NCBI GenBank assembly: GCA_010093605.1 | Contig: MU004188.1 | Coordinates: forward strand, 196,341-260,340 | Direction of reading: 5' to 3' | DNA length: 64,000 bases | From: Lophium mytilinum | Lineage: Eukaryota; Ascomycota; Dothideomycetes; Mytilinidiales; Mytilinidiaceae | Shown: piece after piece, positions 1 to 12,023 of the stretch | Layout: every line of letters starts with the position of its first letter | How positions within the stretch are numbered: the first letter of the stretch is position 1 | Program-made: the position numbers and the translations under genes | The notes under the pieces: model-generated | Database searches by the model: none | The model's input: the letters and a program-made list of their open reading frames with translations, nothing else | What the model was told of the DNA's origin: nothing

Positions 1-854
1 GAACACTTTGAACCAAAAGGTCAGGATGATGATCAGAATGATAGCTGTGTGAAGCTAGAGCAAGTCAGATTAGAATATTCAGCTTTGACATGGAGTAAGC
101 GACGTACATAGTCGGTCAAGATGGTCGCTCTCAAACCACCGCGCATAGTATATGCGGCGACGCTGAGAGGGAGCAGCCAAAGACTAGCATAGACACTCAT
201 TCCAGTCAACGAATTGATAGCAGCGGCACCTCCGATCAGAATGGAGGAAACAACCAAGATGTTTGAAGCCAGACTGAAGAACATGAACGACCAATGGGCG
301 ACGGTGCCGTATCTAACTCGGATGATTTCAAGGAACGTTCGGGCATTGGGGGCCTTTCTTTTGGTTTGCTTTGGGACATCAGTGGCTTGTTCTTCTAAGT
401 ACAGGAGTGCGGATGCGACTAACAATGGCCAAGTTACTGAATATCATGATTTGCGTGCTGTTGCAGGCAGCGTAGAAGAATGAGCCAGCAACACCATAGA
501 CGTAAGCCACAGTGACCGAGGAGAGCAGAGTGGTACTCCATGTCCAGGATGATGTTACACCGGCGGCAGTCAAACCGGTGCCCAGTGATCTCTTGGCAAC
601 TATGTTTGGTCATTAAGAGATTCGTGAAGGCATAGAGAAGTAACTTACCCGTGAACTCTTCGGCGTTCTCGATGTTCCCTCGCCTCTTCATGACCTCGGT
701 GACGGCCATCATGCCAAAGGCAAAGAGAGCCCCGAGACCCACCACAACTCCATACCCAGCACCCTGAGTAAAGAAATGTCAGAATTAGGGAAAGGAGTGG
801 AATCTTGATGCAACTTGCCTGTGACAAAGGTATCGTGACAACTGTGTCAGCCAT
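1..854 (-). CDS. Dur3-type urea/solute:sodium symporter, 5' part (runs off window start)
   Basis: N-terminal part of a sodium:solute symporter (SSS family) most like the fungal urea/polyamine transporter Dur3 of the plasma membrane. Five exons read in phase: 854-819, 763-649, 599-424, 368-108 and 54-1. The protein starts MADTVVTIPLSQ. It continues with the Dur3 landmarks GLGALFAFGMMAV (TM1), NIENAEEFT, SSWTWSTTLLSS, KAPNARTFLEIIRVRYG and GGLRATILTDY, about 200 residues in all. Intron 1 (818-764) has a GC donor (AG|GCAAGT); the only nearby GT donor breaks the frame. The other introns are GT-AG, 49-55 nt. The start at 854 was chosen because it splices in phase into GAGYG, the usual beginning of the Dur3 core. 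The C-terminal two thirds lie outside the window. Whether urea is the substrate cannot be told from this part; fungi have several Dur3 paralogues. Confidence 0.88.
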
Positions 855-2251
855 ACCTGCAGCGTGTCCCTGTGATGCTGAGTTGGGGCGATAGGAGCTG
901 AAGATCTGGGTATGAAGCAGTCGCACCAGTGGTCGGTAGCTTTGGAGGTATATATGTAGATATCTAAATTCGAACGAACAAGATCAGATCACGCAAGTTC
1001 TTAGCCCTCACATTTCCAGCGCGACGGATCCGACATCTAGATTTCGATCTGCGCCCCATCTTAAAAGGTTCCGCAGATCGGTAGCGAGCCGGTACTTCTG
1101 GCTGTGCGGCGCTGCAGACCTGACAAAAGAAAGTCATCGGATTTCCTATTAGAAGATGAACCTTCTCTAAGTGGCGTGGGGGTATACAATGTGCCCAAGT
1201 CCCTGTTTTCGTTTCAGGAATAGTGGACCCTCCACGTTTGATCTTATATAGATTCGTGTGTTAGATCAGCTGAAACCAAAACAAATTCAATCCGAAAGGT
1301 GGACTTGAGTGGGTAGGGCTAGATTAAGTCAGCACGGCAGTCAGTCAAAAACACGGTGTGCATTGTTAATTTACCGTAAGCGTCGGCGTCAGACTTAAAT
1401 CTCATGGCAGCCATTGATAACATGGATCCAATGGGTCGGAATAATCCCCGAACCTAAAAGCGACCTCAGGAAATGCTAGGTTTGACGGCTGAGATGCTAT
1501 CCGGCCAAACACGTCTACGTATGTGGAATGGTTGGTGGTATAGTGCATGGAAATACAGAAACGCAACGAATTAGAGCTCTCGCGACTTGACGATCCTGAG
1601 CACGTGCTAGTCACGCAAGCTGGGGCTAATGGAATTTGACGATTGCCAGTTTCTTCGGTTTATGGCGACATATTGAGGCTTAATTCGACTTCAGTTAACA
1701 CAGGGCCCAGGCCTAGAGTCACCCCCTGCTCAACCTTATCTCAAACCCGGCCGCTTCTCTAGGGGATCTGTGGCGCTGCATAGTGTGAGGTACGGGACCC
1801 CTAGGGAGGTCACGAATTTGGTTGCAATAATAAAGTAATAAAAGCTGGCGCCCTAGCGACGACGGCCTCTTGTTGGCTCAGCTTGGCTCTGGAAAAGGTT
1901 GTGGTTGGCTGAAATTGCGCCCGTGCACGACGCCTCCGAATCTTTCCAAGGTTCTTTCTATTAAATTGAGTTTCGAACGCGATTCGCGCCTATGACTTGT
2001 TACGTTTGAATAGCATGGAATATTTCTTAACGTACTTACAAAGTGAAGCTCCTGAACATTGCATTCGTTAACCAACTCACAGACTTCGCGGTTTATTGCT
2101 GTAACCATTGCCAAGCCGGGTAAGACCTTCTAGTTCCGGTCCGTTCGTTGCGTACATAATAGGTAAAGGATTCCCTACAGACGGTGGGTCGTAGGACAAG
2201 TTGCAGATATATGTTATGCATACTGGATCTGTCTTGGGCCCGGATTGCATC
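855..2251. other. Intergenic: promoter side of the symporter and 3' flank of the membrane-protein gene
   Basis: No gene can be supported on either strand; the open frames are short and lack family features. A GATAAG core (CTTATCT, 1735-1741) and a TGATAAC (around 1415) would suit GATA-type nitrogen regulators such as AreA, which control urea transporters in other fungi. Such hexamers are common by chance, so this is only suggestive. Confidence 0.4.
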
Positions 2252-3613
2252 TTACTCGCCGCCTTTCTCATCCTCTGTCCCGCCCGATTCGACTTCATTG
2301 TCAAATTTGACACGTGTGTATCGTCTCGCATAGCTGTAAACAGCCATCTGGACGACCAAGAGCATAGTAAGCAGCTCGGAGTTGTTGACGTGCGCCGTAT
2401 ACGGACCATCGGCAAGGAAATAACGCAGCCAGATGACATGGACGAAGTTGTCGACAACGAGAATATATCCTAGACGCATAGTTAAATCCCTCCACGAGAA
2501 GTAGACTGGCTTTTGGTCGGGTTTAAAGCGGTACAGAACAGAACCATCGACGTCTCTTATCGCTCTTGAGGCCTGCAAGTTTTGTCAACCGATGTTTCAG
2601 GATATCTCTGCACGGCGTGAAGACTTACCTCATCATAGGAGTAATCTTGGTATCTCCCCGGATAGATCCAGTCCCAGAGTCGCCACTCGCTTATGAGGCC
2701 GAAGACGACAGGCTTGAAAGGAGAGGCGGAGAAAAAGGGCAGCATCTGCCAGTCCGCGGGATCATTGGGCCCGGTGCGGAAGTCGAGGATGCAAAAAGCT
2801 GAAAGTAGCGTGAGCCATCGTATCGCAAGGGATGTGAGAAACAGCGACCAGAACATTGCGTTTTTGACTTTTGCTAGCTGACTTTTGCATTGCAACAAGC
2901 TGTAGAGCTGTAGGAATAGGACGGGGATCCACAGCGAGAGTTTTGGTGACTCGGGGAACTTCCAGTAGGCGCGGTCTAGTGACGACTGTCGGTAGAGGAC
3001 GAGGATACGATAGAGGGCTATCGTAAAGAAGGCCGCGGTTGGCAACCAGAGTATGGCTGCCCTCCGAAGGGTATGCATCGCTGCTGCAACTGAGGTGGGG
3101 AGCTGATAGCGAAGAAAGACTCGCAAGAAGGCTACGTAGTAAACTTTATGGTGTGAAAATAAGGTCGGCAAATGTGTTGAAGTAGAGGTCGCAAAGTTTA
3201 CTGCAATCAAAGAGGTAGAGTCCCAGAATTTCAATCCCGTGGGGCTATTTCGGGCTATGATGGAGAACCATGGAACGATCGTGGCCCAGAATATCTATGC
3301 CAAGTCACCAAAAACATGACACCTTCTCCCTACGATAGATTTAGTATTAGCGAGAAGTAGTATATAGTGTTGAGAGGATTTCTACATACAATGACAACCC
3401 GGAAGTCTGTGCACATCTCTTTGACATGGCTTAGGGTACCCCCATAGAATTTCGATAACTCAAAGCCGATGTCCAATTCCAAGTAGTGCAATCTAGACTG
3501 CCTTTTGACTGACTAGCTACTGAGTAGCCAAGCTACCCCTTACAGTGGTGTTGATTGAGCAAGATTTGGAGCCACGTAGTGATAAACGCGTGTGCCCAAG
3601 ACTCATGACCCAT
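2252..3613 (-). CDS. Uncharacterised multispanning membrane protein
   Basis: No family recognised. Exons 3 and 4 (3294-2629, 2572-2252) are firm, with an intron GTAAGT...GCAG between them. An upstream exon ending at 3390 (DFRVVI, donor GTATGT) joins in phase. The first exon is less certain. The best reading starts at ATG 3613 (MGHESWAHAF), but its intron would be only 35 nt (3543-3509); a 44-nt alternative with a weaker donor also keeps the frame. The product would be about 390 aa. Hydrophobic stretches suggest about six membrane segments, for example WATIVPWFSIIA, ILWLPTAAFFTIALY, LSLWIPVLFLQLYSLL, FWSLFLTSLAIRWLTLLSAFC and LLTMLLVVQMAVYSYA. The charged C-tail ends EDEKGGE. A function cannot be given. 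Confidence 0.7.
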
Positions 3614-3789
3614 TACTATACATTACTCCTCTACGCCGAGAACAAAGGCAGCCAATTAGCAGTTGGATGAGAGAGAAGTCTGCATCCCAACTGGGCATTT
3701 CGAACTTCAGCCCGTATTATCCTTTGGACATTCATTCCCTATCTCGTAGAACATGGCCAGGCTTGCTAGTCTAGGCCTTCTTCTCGCTT

Positions 3790-4885
3790 TCATGATCTCC
3801 TACCCTCTTCAACATACTGTCCGTCAATTTCGACTGGTATCTCATTCACAGCCAACTCATGAATAACATGCGGCGTGACATCCATCTCGACGGGCTCCGG
3901 TCTTTTCTTTTCCGTGGCAGGCAACTCCGATTTTGCTTGCTCCGGTCCATCCCTCGCGGCCTGCAATGCCTTCTTCAAGCGGCGAATGTACAGGTATACG
4001 CCGCCTGCGATCAGTGCGACCACTATGACGGCACCAATACCAATGCCAGCTTTAGCACCGGCTGAGAGGCCGCCATTGGGTGAATGGGATGCCGAAGGCT
4101 GCGAAGAGGTTGGCTGCTGGGTACTGGTGAGCGATGAGGATGGGGCTGTATTGCTAGAATTTGCAGCAGCCAGCGAGACGCTTAATGCCGACGACGAGCT
4201 TGCTAATAGCTTAACAATTGCGGTATCTGTAGCTTCCCATGCCACTGTTATTCCAGCATATGCCACTGTTGCGATGTATGTAACTGGAGAAGCCGTGAAG
4301 CTGTAGTAGACCGGTTGCTGTCCAGTGGCGGAGATGTTCGGGAACAAGAAGATCGGGGTAATGGAGGAGGATACGGGCACGTAGCTAAAGCATTGGGCGG
4401 AGTAGTCTCCTTGGTAATCGTAATGGTTGCATTGAAACCCACTGTTTCTCGGTTAGCTATTCATGGCCTTGATAGATGGGGCTATGGAGGTCGTACGTCG
4501 GGCAACAGACTTGCGCAGTGATATTGGGTGCGAAATATAATTCCGAGATTGGACTACAGGCGGCAGTATATCCGTGTGGGCAAAGTCCAGGGGAGTAGTA
4601 GGGAAATACAGTGGCCGAACTGTTATAACTACCGGGCTCGCATTCTCGGTGGTCGTTGCCAGAATAGGAGCATGCTGTATTGATGAGAGCTACATCAGAA
4701 CGATTCTGATCGTTTGGGAAAAAGCAGGGCGTTGCACAAGATGCCGGTGGGGTAAAAACTGAGGTGAGGCTTGCAACGTTTGCGGCGAGGAGTTGATAGG
4801 AAGTTCCATGAGCGGTGAGAGTGACAGTGGTGCTGGTTGTGTCTACAATGGCAGTAATTGTGGTTAAGTGTTCAGGGCTCTCCAT
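3790..4885 (-). CDS. Cys-rich single-pass surface protein (Mid2/WSC-like architecture)
   Basis: About 346 aa from two exons, 4885-4497 and 4441-3790, split by a 55-nt intron (GTACGA...ACAG). The splice restores CCPTGFQC, a pattern typical of fungal Cys-rich cell-surface proteins. The order is: N-terminal part with many Cys and N-glycosylation sites (residues 1-165), a Ser/Thr-rich stalk (about 190-255), one membrane helix GIGIGAVIVVALIAGGVYLY (about 260-285), basic RRLKK, then an acidic cytoplasmic tail. The layout resembles wall-stress sensors and similar membrane-anchored wall proteins, but no WSC domain is visible. No hydrophobic signal peptide follows the ATG at 4885, so either the membrane helix also acts as signal or a first exon was missed. 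The TTG at 4918 is not a credible start. Confidence 0.75.
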
Positions 4886-5757
4886 TTTTACGATTGAATG
4901 GACTCGTCGCGGTCGCAAGATTCGAGAAGAGGAGGCTGCTCCATTCCCTCAATCAACCTCGGGCATGTTTCCAAGTCTATTTCTGGAGGAATCAGGATCG
5001 TCCACCATGTCTGGTCCTGTGACTGGTATTAAAGAATCTCCACACAAACGGGGCGTAGATAAGCACGTCGAAGATAATGCAGCTTCAGCCTGTTATGTGC
5101 TCCTAGTATTCCTTTTTCTTGGCGACAGGTATACTTCGGCGAATTAGACTCTGGGGACCAAAGCTGCAGCTTCCCCCGCTCTGCCCTCAAACAGGCCGAC
5201 TTTTAGCGCACAAAGCCTCTTTATTCCAAGCCCTCGACGCCCGTAGGTCTCGGAAGCTTTAGAATGCGCCGAGGCACCTCAAACCGTGTCAAACCGTAGT
5301 GGCGTAGAGATCTCGCACCCCGCCGTTCATGATTGGGGGCGCTGTGGGAGTTGAGAAAAGATGAGGGCCAGAGAGACTTGGGAGGTAGGAAAGGGTAATG
5401 AGGAGACGAGGACCAGGACGCATTGAGGAGCGCGCGAGCTGCAGAAGAGAGGGTTCGAAAAGAGAGAATAGACGCACAGGGCCAAACTTGCTCGTCAGAA
5501 ACACAATCGAAGGGGTATTAATGACAGTTCTTGGAGAGGTATCTCACTGAGAAAGCCGGATATCAAACACCCACCCAACCGTATACGAAATTTTCAGCGC
5601 CAACATCAACAAACGCACCTGAAACCAATCCCTACCCGTAAACGCCCAACCCATCCTTTCTAAACTCCAATCACGTGTTCCGAATATAATGAACCAACCC
5701 TTGTACTTGTCCCCTGATCCCTTATTTTCTCACCCGATCTCCCATTTTCATATATGA
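4886..5757. other. Intergenic: promoter of the surface-protein gene and 3' flank of SCAP
   Basis: No coding sequence supported. Both flanking genes run leftwards, so this holds the 3' end of the SCAP transcript and the promoter of the Cys-rich protein. Confidence 0.5.
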
Positions 5758-8700
5758 TTATTGCGCCTTCCTCCCCAACCCCCTCCGCCCACTCCTCCAC
5801 TGCATAACCGTCGGATCCACAAACTCCTCCGTGTCCTCCTCGAACCGCTCGTTGCCCAGCATAATAATCTTGACCGCATTCCCAAAACCGACCGCCACAG
5901 CACGTTTACCCAGCCGCGCAATCGGGCCCGCGTTCGAGACCCACAGCTGGTCGTCCTGCTGCGAGGCGTCGCCAGCATCCGAGAAGAGCGGCGTCGTGAG
6001 CAGCTCACCAGCGCTCATAAGCGTCCAAGCCTCCCATTCGTCGGCTGTGTCGTTCTCGGCGTGCTCGTTAGCGCTGGGCTCGGCATGGGCGACTGGTGTG
6101 GGGAGAGAAGAGAGATCGGTGGCTGGTTTGTAGGTGCGGTGTTTGAGTGCGTTGCTAGGAGCGTCTAGGGCTGGTTCGAAGTAATTTGTGTCTGCGCCCG
6201 ACGCAATTGAAGACGGCGCTGGGGTTGACGAACGTTTGCGAACGCCGATGACGGATTGCGCGTGTGTTGCTTCCCAGACGCCAGGTTTGTGTACCCAGTG
6301 TAGGCCTTCCCGCGCGCTGTCGAGGCCTTGGCAGGCCCGCGTCTCGTTATAGGATGATGAGCGGAGGCAGATCTGCGAGTTTGATGAGTCGTCGATGGAG
6401 AAGGTATGCATGATCAGGAGATGAGTCTCAATTTCTGTGTATACGATGGACAGCGAATTGATGGTGGTAGCTCCGCACGAACAGGAGCTTCGGTGAGAAT
6501 GGAGGACTTTGAGGGTGTTCGGTTTGACGTGCCTAGTCCTCACCGTGTGGATGATAGAGCGGCTGTGGAAGTCGAAGACATCGACTTCACACTGCCGAAC
6601 AGCAAACACCAGCCCGAGGCTTGAAACTGTCAAGATGGACCTAATCTTCGACAGCTTTCCGGCGTCAGATAGCCGTGGTCCAAAATCGGGCAATGTCTCG
6701 GAGCGCCATTCGTTGTTGGCGGATTTTGTGGTCACGTGTAGTTGGCCATTTCTAGAAGCGCTTATGATGTTCATCCTTCCCCTGGCGCAGCAGAGTAAAG
6801 ATGTTGAAATAATTTTGCTCTGGCTTATTTGATGGCTCTGCTGTTGGGAAGAACGAAGGTCAAGATCTGTAAGACAGCCATCCGGAGTGACAAATACAAG
6901 GCTCAACCTCTCGTGCTCTGCCGTATCCATTGAAGCAAAAGAGAAGAAAACGGGTAGCTGGCCCCTTAGCGGGACCTTTGTCGACTTGAAGAATCGTCTG
7001 TCCACGAGGCTCCAGAGCGCCGCTTGGCCATTGTCTGACAACAAGGCCAGAAACCTTCCACTGTCGTCGATCGTAGTTCCTATGATTGGCCAGATCGGGG
7101 GTGTTGCCTTTGCCGTCTTCATGATCATTTGGGAATATCCCCTCGATCGATCGTAGTACCAAATACACGTGGACCGGTCCAAGCTGATACTGACAATATG
7201 TCCCCTGCCACATGACGTAAGTCGAATAATATCCAAGCCGTGCGATGCTGGAAGTGTTCTGACAGCTAGCGAGTGCGCATCCTCACCGTCGTCAAGGTCG
7301 TCCAGTAATTCATTCGATAGAAGGTAGCTCATTAGGAGGGTGACTAGTGCTATTGTGAGACTGATGGTAAGCGCAACTGGGAAAAGATGTTGCGTTGTCA
7401 TCTGGCGAATGATGTATAGAACAGATGTGGGATGCGGCCGCGCTTTTCTTCCATCGGCACCCTTCAGTACAAAAAATACCGGATCATACACCCGGGCGAC
7501 GAAGCTGTAGGCGTTTGGTTTGAAAAACCGAATGAACTCCTTGGCTGTGTCGTGGTCCTGCATCTTTAACCATTCCGCCGGCGTGCGAGCTTGATTGATA
7601 GGCGGCTGCGGTCGCACTGTGCGAGACACACGAGAAGCATTTACCGAATCCCTGGTAGCAAGAGCGTAATCAAAGATGCGGCGAAGGGAGAAGGGCTGGT
7701 TGGCGCTGTCGAAGAAATGCCAGTTCAGCATGAGGACGAAGGACACAATTGCGACAGATCCTGCCAGCCGCGTTTGGACGGGGACTCTGCGTGCAATCAG
7801 CGTTCCGAGCCACGGTTGCTGCTCTTGCCTTGTGCTCGTGGTCGGGTGAGCAATGTTGAGTCTGTCGAGAGAATCCTGAAGCTCGAGCCTTCTGACGTCA
7901 ACGCTCAAAACAGCGAGGAAGAACGTTAGGTGGAAGACGAAATCAAAGACCAGCGCAACAGCAGCAAAGGCACAAAACGCAGCAACGCCAGGAGAAACAA
8001 CGCGTGATAGCAACCACAAAAGCAGGAGATTTTGAAGGGTTTGTGCAAGTGACAGGTGCCCAACTTCTCCAAGTGCGTTGCCAATACGATGGATTGTAGG
8101 CATTTCGGGAGGATTTGCTAACACCTCATTTATCAACCGGAAGCTTAGTCGTTCGTTAGTGATGAAAGATTCGTTCGATGGCTCAGTGCACCTACATGTT
8201 GTCAAGGCCGATGACGAGCACTACAAAGGGATACGCCTCTCGAGGGATATGAGCTAGATTGATCTTGAGCATTCCACAAATAGTAAAGCTGGCAACAATG
8301 GCAGCAGACATCTAAGGAGCATGAGCCTCACGTGATGAAGGAGGACAGTCGTTTTTGCATACCTTGCAGACTACCGTTATTGCTAGACCAAACCTGCTGG
8401 TTACAGCGCGCATCTTCCCAAGGCTGGCTAGTACATACAAGGCCATCAGTCCATAGACTAGCGCCAGGAAAATGTCATCGGACATAGTCATAGGCCTGAA
8501 GCGAAACTCGTAAAGTTGGCTCCCCGCCACCATGCCAGTCTCGGGATATAACGACCACTGATCTGAAAGGTCTTCGGCCAGTGCCTTTAGCCGGGTTTCC
8601 CAACTCTTTTGGATGCCGGTTTTGGTCATATCAAAGACTGTAATCACAAGCGCATCTGCAGCCTGCAATTTTCCATCTTTGAAAGACTTCCCAGCAAAGA

Positions 8701-9398
8701 TAGAGCTTGGCCGTAGGGTGAAATTTAGATATGTTTGCTGGCCCATTCTACGGTTGATAGTGGCGAGGACGTCGGAATCAGACTCCAGCGCAGCCAAAGA
8801 ACAGTTCCAAAGCATCAAGGGCGAGTGAAAAGCCCAGGAGAGACTGCGGGACCCCGGAGCGCACATGTCGTTGGGTGTATCGTGGCTGTTTTCTGGGTCG
8901 CCCGGTGCTGGGAGGCTGTCCAATCCGGAGCGGTCCTCAGGCCCAAATCCATTTACAATGAGAGCATTCTGAACGCGTAATGCTTGTCGCAAAACGCGGG
9001 GGTCCAAAGCCTTCATGTAATCCCCGTGCATCCATACCTGTCGCATTTCCACGTCGGCCTTGGTGTTGGGTCCGCCCCGGAACTCGGTGGTGGAGGTCCA
9101 CACATGGTGAGGTATATTATGTGGTCCGGGGACGTTGGATCCAGCACTGAAAAAAAGCACGGGGTAACAGAGCAATACGGCGGTGGCAACGGAGAGCAGG
9201 ATGGAGAGGCGCCAATGGCGCGCGGTCGCTGTTCCATGGCGCTGGAAGGCGAGGCGGAGGGGATGTGTCTGGGAGAGCCTCGGGGGCTCAGTGGTACTTT
9301 GCAAGCGGGCGCGTCAACATGTGGCCTGTGAGACGGCCCCGAGGGGCGCAAGGGAGCAATACTCACCCACGGAACGGGTACAAGAGATACCAGATCAT
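5758..9398 (-). CDS. scp1: SREBP cleavage-activating protein (SCAP/Scp1)
   Basis: Sterol-sensing escort of the membrane-bound SREBP transcription factor in the ER/Golgi. It is needed for sterol and hypoxia adaptation in fungi. Four exons close exactly: 9398-9367 (MIWYLLYPFRG, the conserved N-terminus), 9296-8363, 8311-8196 and 8143-5758, giving about 1155 aa, near the usual size. A first membrane helix lies at about 40-62, followed by a glycosylated luminal loop. The sterol-sensing domain spans about 285-460, with the family signatures VIGLDNIFRLINEV and LSVDVRRLELQD. The C-terminal half from about 640 carries degenerate WD40 repeats (for example DRSTCIWYY and DNGQAALWSLV), the SREBP-binding part. 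The frame ends near GRKAQ. The start was set by the spliced MIWYLLYP exon; the ORF beginning at 9304 has only a TTG. Confidence 0.93.
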
Positions 9399-10550
9399 GC
9401 CAGGTCGACCGGGGCGCGCGGTCAGGGAGCTGGAAGCATGGACGGCAGCGCAGTATACAGCCTGAGCTGCGGAGGTGCGGCGGCCGGCGGCTCAGCTATG
9501 TACATAGGTAGGTTGAGGGCGTCGAGCGGCGGCGTGACTCTGGCGTGACTGCTGGCGGGCGGAGCAGGAGCCTGGGGAGGATTTGGACGAGGCCGAGGAA
9601 AGCTGCGGAGGGCATTCGCGACAGATATCTGGACCAGACGGGGACGGGATGCAAAGACGGGTGGCTTGGCGAATGGTGGAGGAGCTGTTCGGCGTGCTCA
9701 GTCGCCAAATGGCGCTCTGGACTGGCGCCCGCCTGGCAGACGGACTCGAGTCGCACAACGATGGCTTCGAAGCCGGTGACGTCTGATGCGGCGGGATCCA
9801 CGGCAAGGTTCGTGGTGGAGCTGTGGAAGGGGGCCTGTCCTGCCTTCAACATCACCTGAGGTCTGCCTTTCCACCATCTCCTGTCCACCCACAGTCTGTC
9901 CCGTGGGAGACACCCAGCACCTCCTAACTTGTTCCTGGTCGTGTTCTAGCGGCCCGGCCTGCGATCGGCACTACCCCTGCCCTGCAGCCATCCTCTCCCG
10001 CCATCGGGCTGAAGGCCAGCTCCCGTCCTCTCGCTGCCCGAATGTGAGATAGCTAGCCGCAGAGGAGCATCTGGGGCGACAAATCATGCTCTGCTGGACG
10101 GTGACAAACATATCATTCATGACTGGGCAGGGTCGAAAGCTGCGCTGCCCCTGTGCGACATAGAGACACGCGCCGAGGCATGTATTGGCGAGCTTCAAGA
10201 CAAAACACCATGCACGTTATATCGAGAATGCAATTCCTCCATGGGCGCATGATTATCGAGAATGCAATTCCTACATAGGGCAGCACATCATGCGCCCATG
10301 ACCGTTAGCATCTACCTCCAATATTGGGTTGGTCCCTCTCGTTGCGCCTGCGCCTGACTTCCCCTGACCTCCCGCTACCCATCACCATACCCTTTTGGAC
10401 TCAATGTTGCACTCAACATGCCAGGGCCCGTCTCTATATTGCCAGACGCCCTCACCGGACGCCCTCTGCGACCTGAAGAATGCTGAACTCAGCCGTCTTG
10501 TCTTGAGACTGACAGACATAACTCATTCCGTTCATGACACGAATTCTCTT
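9399..10550. other. Intergenic: SCAP promoter side and 3' flank of acl4
   Basis: GC-rich in 9400-10050 with several short overlapping open frames, none with family features or a credible splice pattern. The right part holds the repeat structure at 10220-10300. I see no gene. Confidence 0.5.
10220..10300. repeat. Short direct repeat nested with a perfect 14-bp inverted repeat
   Basis: TATCGAGAATGCAATTCCT occurs twice, at 10220-10238 and 10254-10272 (period 34). CATGGGCGCATGAT at 10240-10253 is the exact reverse complement of 10287-10300. The arms could form a 14-bp stem with a 33-nt loop that contains the second direct copy. It lies about 250 bp beyond the acl4 stop codon. Confidence 0.8.
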
Positions 10551-11774
10551 TCACGTATCATCCATCTCCTCGTCGTCACTGCCATCATCGTCTTCCCACC
10601 CCTCCTCCTCGTCCCCGTCTTCTCCTTCGACGTAAGGCCCTAGCGTCTTTTCCAGCTCTTGCACCAATTCCTCTGCATGCTCCTTGAGTCGCTCGTCCTC
10701 GTAATCAAGCAGCCGAAACAGCTTTAGACTGTTCTGTAGCCAGTTCATACTCGCGCGCATCACCGATGTGGCCGTTTTCTTTTCCTCGTCCGACTCGGCT
10801 GCCGTCTTCCGCTTTTCACCCATCAGATGCAGACACCAGCCCCCGAGATACCACGCCTCAACACTGCCATCATCCTCTCCCACTAACCGCTCCAGCACTT
10901 CGATCGCCTCGTCCTCCATCTCCGCTTCCATCAGCAATCGCGCCAAGCTGATCTTAGTTGGGAATTCAGGGACTTTTGGATCCTCAGGCTCCAAATCCTT
11001 CCACACATCCAGACTCCTTGTCAACGCCGCCCGCGCATCTTCCAGCCTCATCTGTGAAATCCGCACCGACGCGAGCGTCTGCAGCGCTTCAGGGTTATTC
11101 GGCGCGACCATCAATGCCTCTGTGACTAGTGCCTCACACCTCGCTTCAGCGTCTTCTTCCCATCTGTAGATAGCCTCAATTAGCATACCCCGAAACAAAC
11201 CCCAAACAAGTGGTGATACTTACGACAAGTCCGTCATGTAAACCTCCGCAACTCCACACAATGCATCCGCCAACTTCCTCTTCTTTTCCTCCACAACCTC
11301 CTCCACCTCCTTCCCTCTCTTTCCTTCTAACTCCCCAAGCTCCCGCCGTAAAGCCACCGCCCCCTTCTCAAACCACCCCACACTCTCCGCGCCTCCCTCC
11401 TCGCACAGCTGCGCCAGCCATAAGAATTTCTCGGCTCCGCCGCCTTGCGCCTCTACTACCGCACCCTCAGGATCTAATGCGGCAGCTCTTACGAAGAGCT
11501 CCCGCGCCGTATCCACCTCCCCTAGCTCTACGTTTATTTCGCCGAGCAGTGTTAGGGCAGGAAGCGATGCGATTGTGGGAGTGGAGGTGGGTTGGAGGAT
11601 GGAGAGGGCGCGTTGTGCGCTGTTGAGGGCGAGCTCGGGTTGGGAGGTTTGGAGCGCGGCGGTTGCTTCGGCGAGGAGAGTTGTGGGGGATGCGGAGGGT
11701 TTTTCTTTCTTGGAGGTGCCGTTCGTGGTTTTTCTGGAGCGTTTGGAGCGGTCTTGGGGTTTTGTCTTCGCCAT
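10551..11774 (-). CDS. acl4: Acl4-like TPR chaperone of ribosomal protein Rpl4
   Basis: Dedicated chaperone that in yeast captures nascent Rpl4 and escorts it to the pre-60S ribosome. Two exons, 11774-11224 and 11163-10551, with a 60-nt intron (GTAAGT...ACAG). The splice restores MTDLSWEEDAEARCE, a hallmark of the family. The product is 387 aa. It begins with a basic Lys/Arg-rich stretch (1-28), then TPR-type helical repeats over about 30-330 (for example ALTLLGEINVELGEVDTARE and NNPEALQTLASVRISQMRLE). It ends in a strongly acidic tail (EDGDEEEGWEDDDGSDDEE), as in other Acl4 proteins. It diverges from gir2, another translation-linked gene, across a 249-bp gap. Confidence 0.9.
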
Positions 11775-12023
11775 CTTGGGGATTTGGCTGGTATGTGGCG
11801 TTACGATGTTAAAGATCCGGAGGTTTTTGTGGGGAGTATTCTCCGTTCGATGTATATATTGTGGGATCCTGAATCTGTATTAATGGTTGAGTGAGGAGGA
11901 ATTGTTGTCTCGAGCATGGAGTGACGAAATTCAAAAAATTCAAGAGGAGTGGTCCGAGCTTCCTCGAAACAGCCCCACCTCATCATTCGAGCTCCGCAGC
12001 CACCAAAACTACAGTTAAACAAC
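11775..12023. promoter_or_regulatory. Short bidirectional promoter between acl4 and gir2
   Basis: Only 249 bp separate the two start codons, so both promoters and both 5' leaders must share this stretch. It includes GGATATATATTG-like AT-rich DNA near 11850-11880. Co-regulation of the two translation-related genes is inferred, not shown. Confidence 0.6.

Noticed and set aside
9013-9913. Several overlapping frames upstream of SCAP
   Set aside because: They overlap the true SCAP exons or the GC-rich promoter and show no family features.
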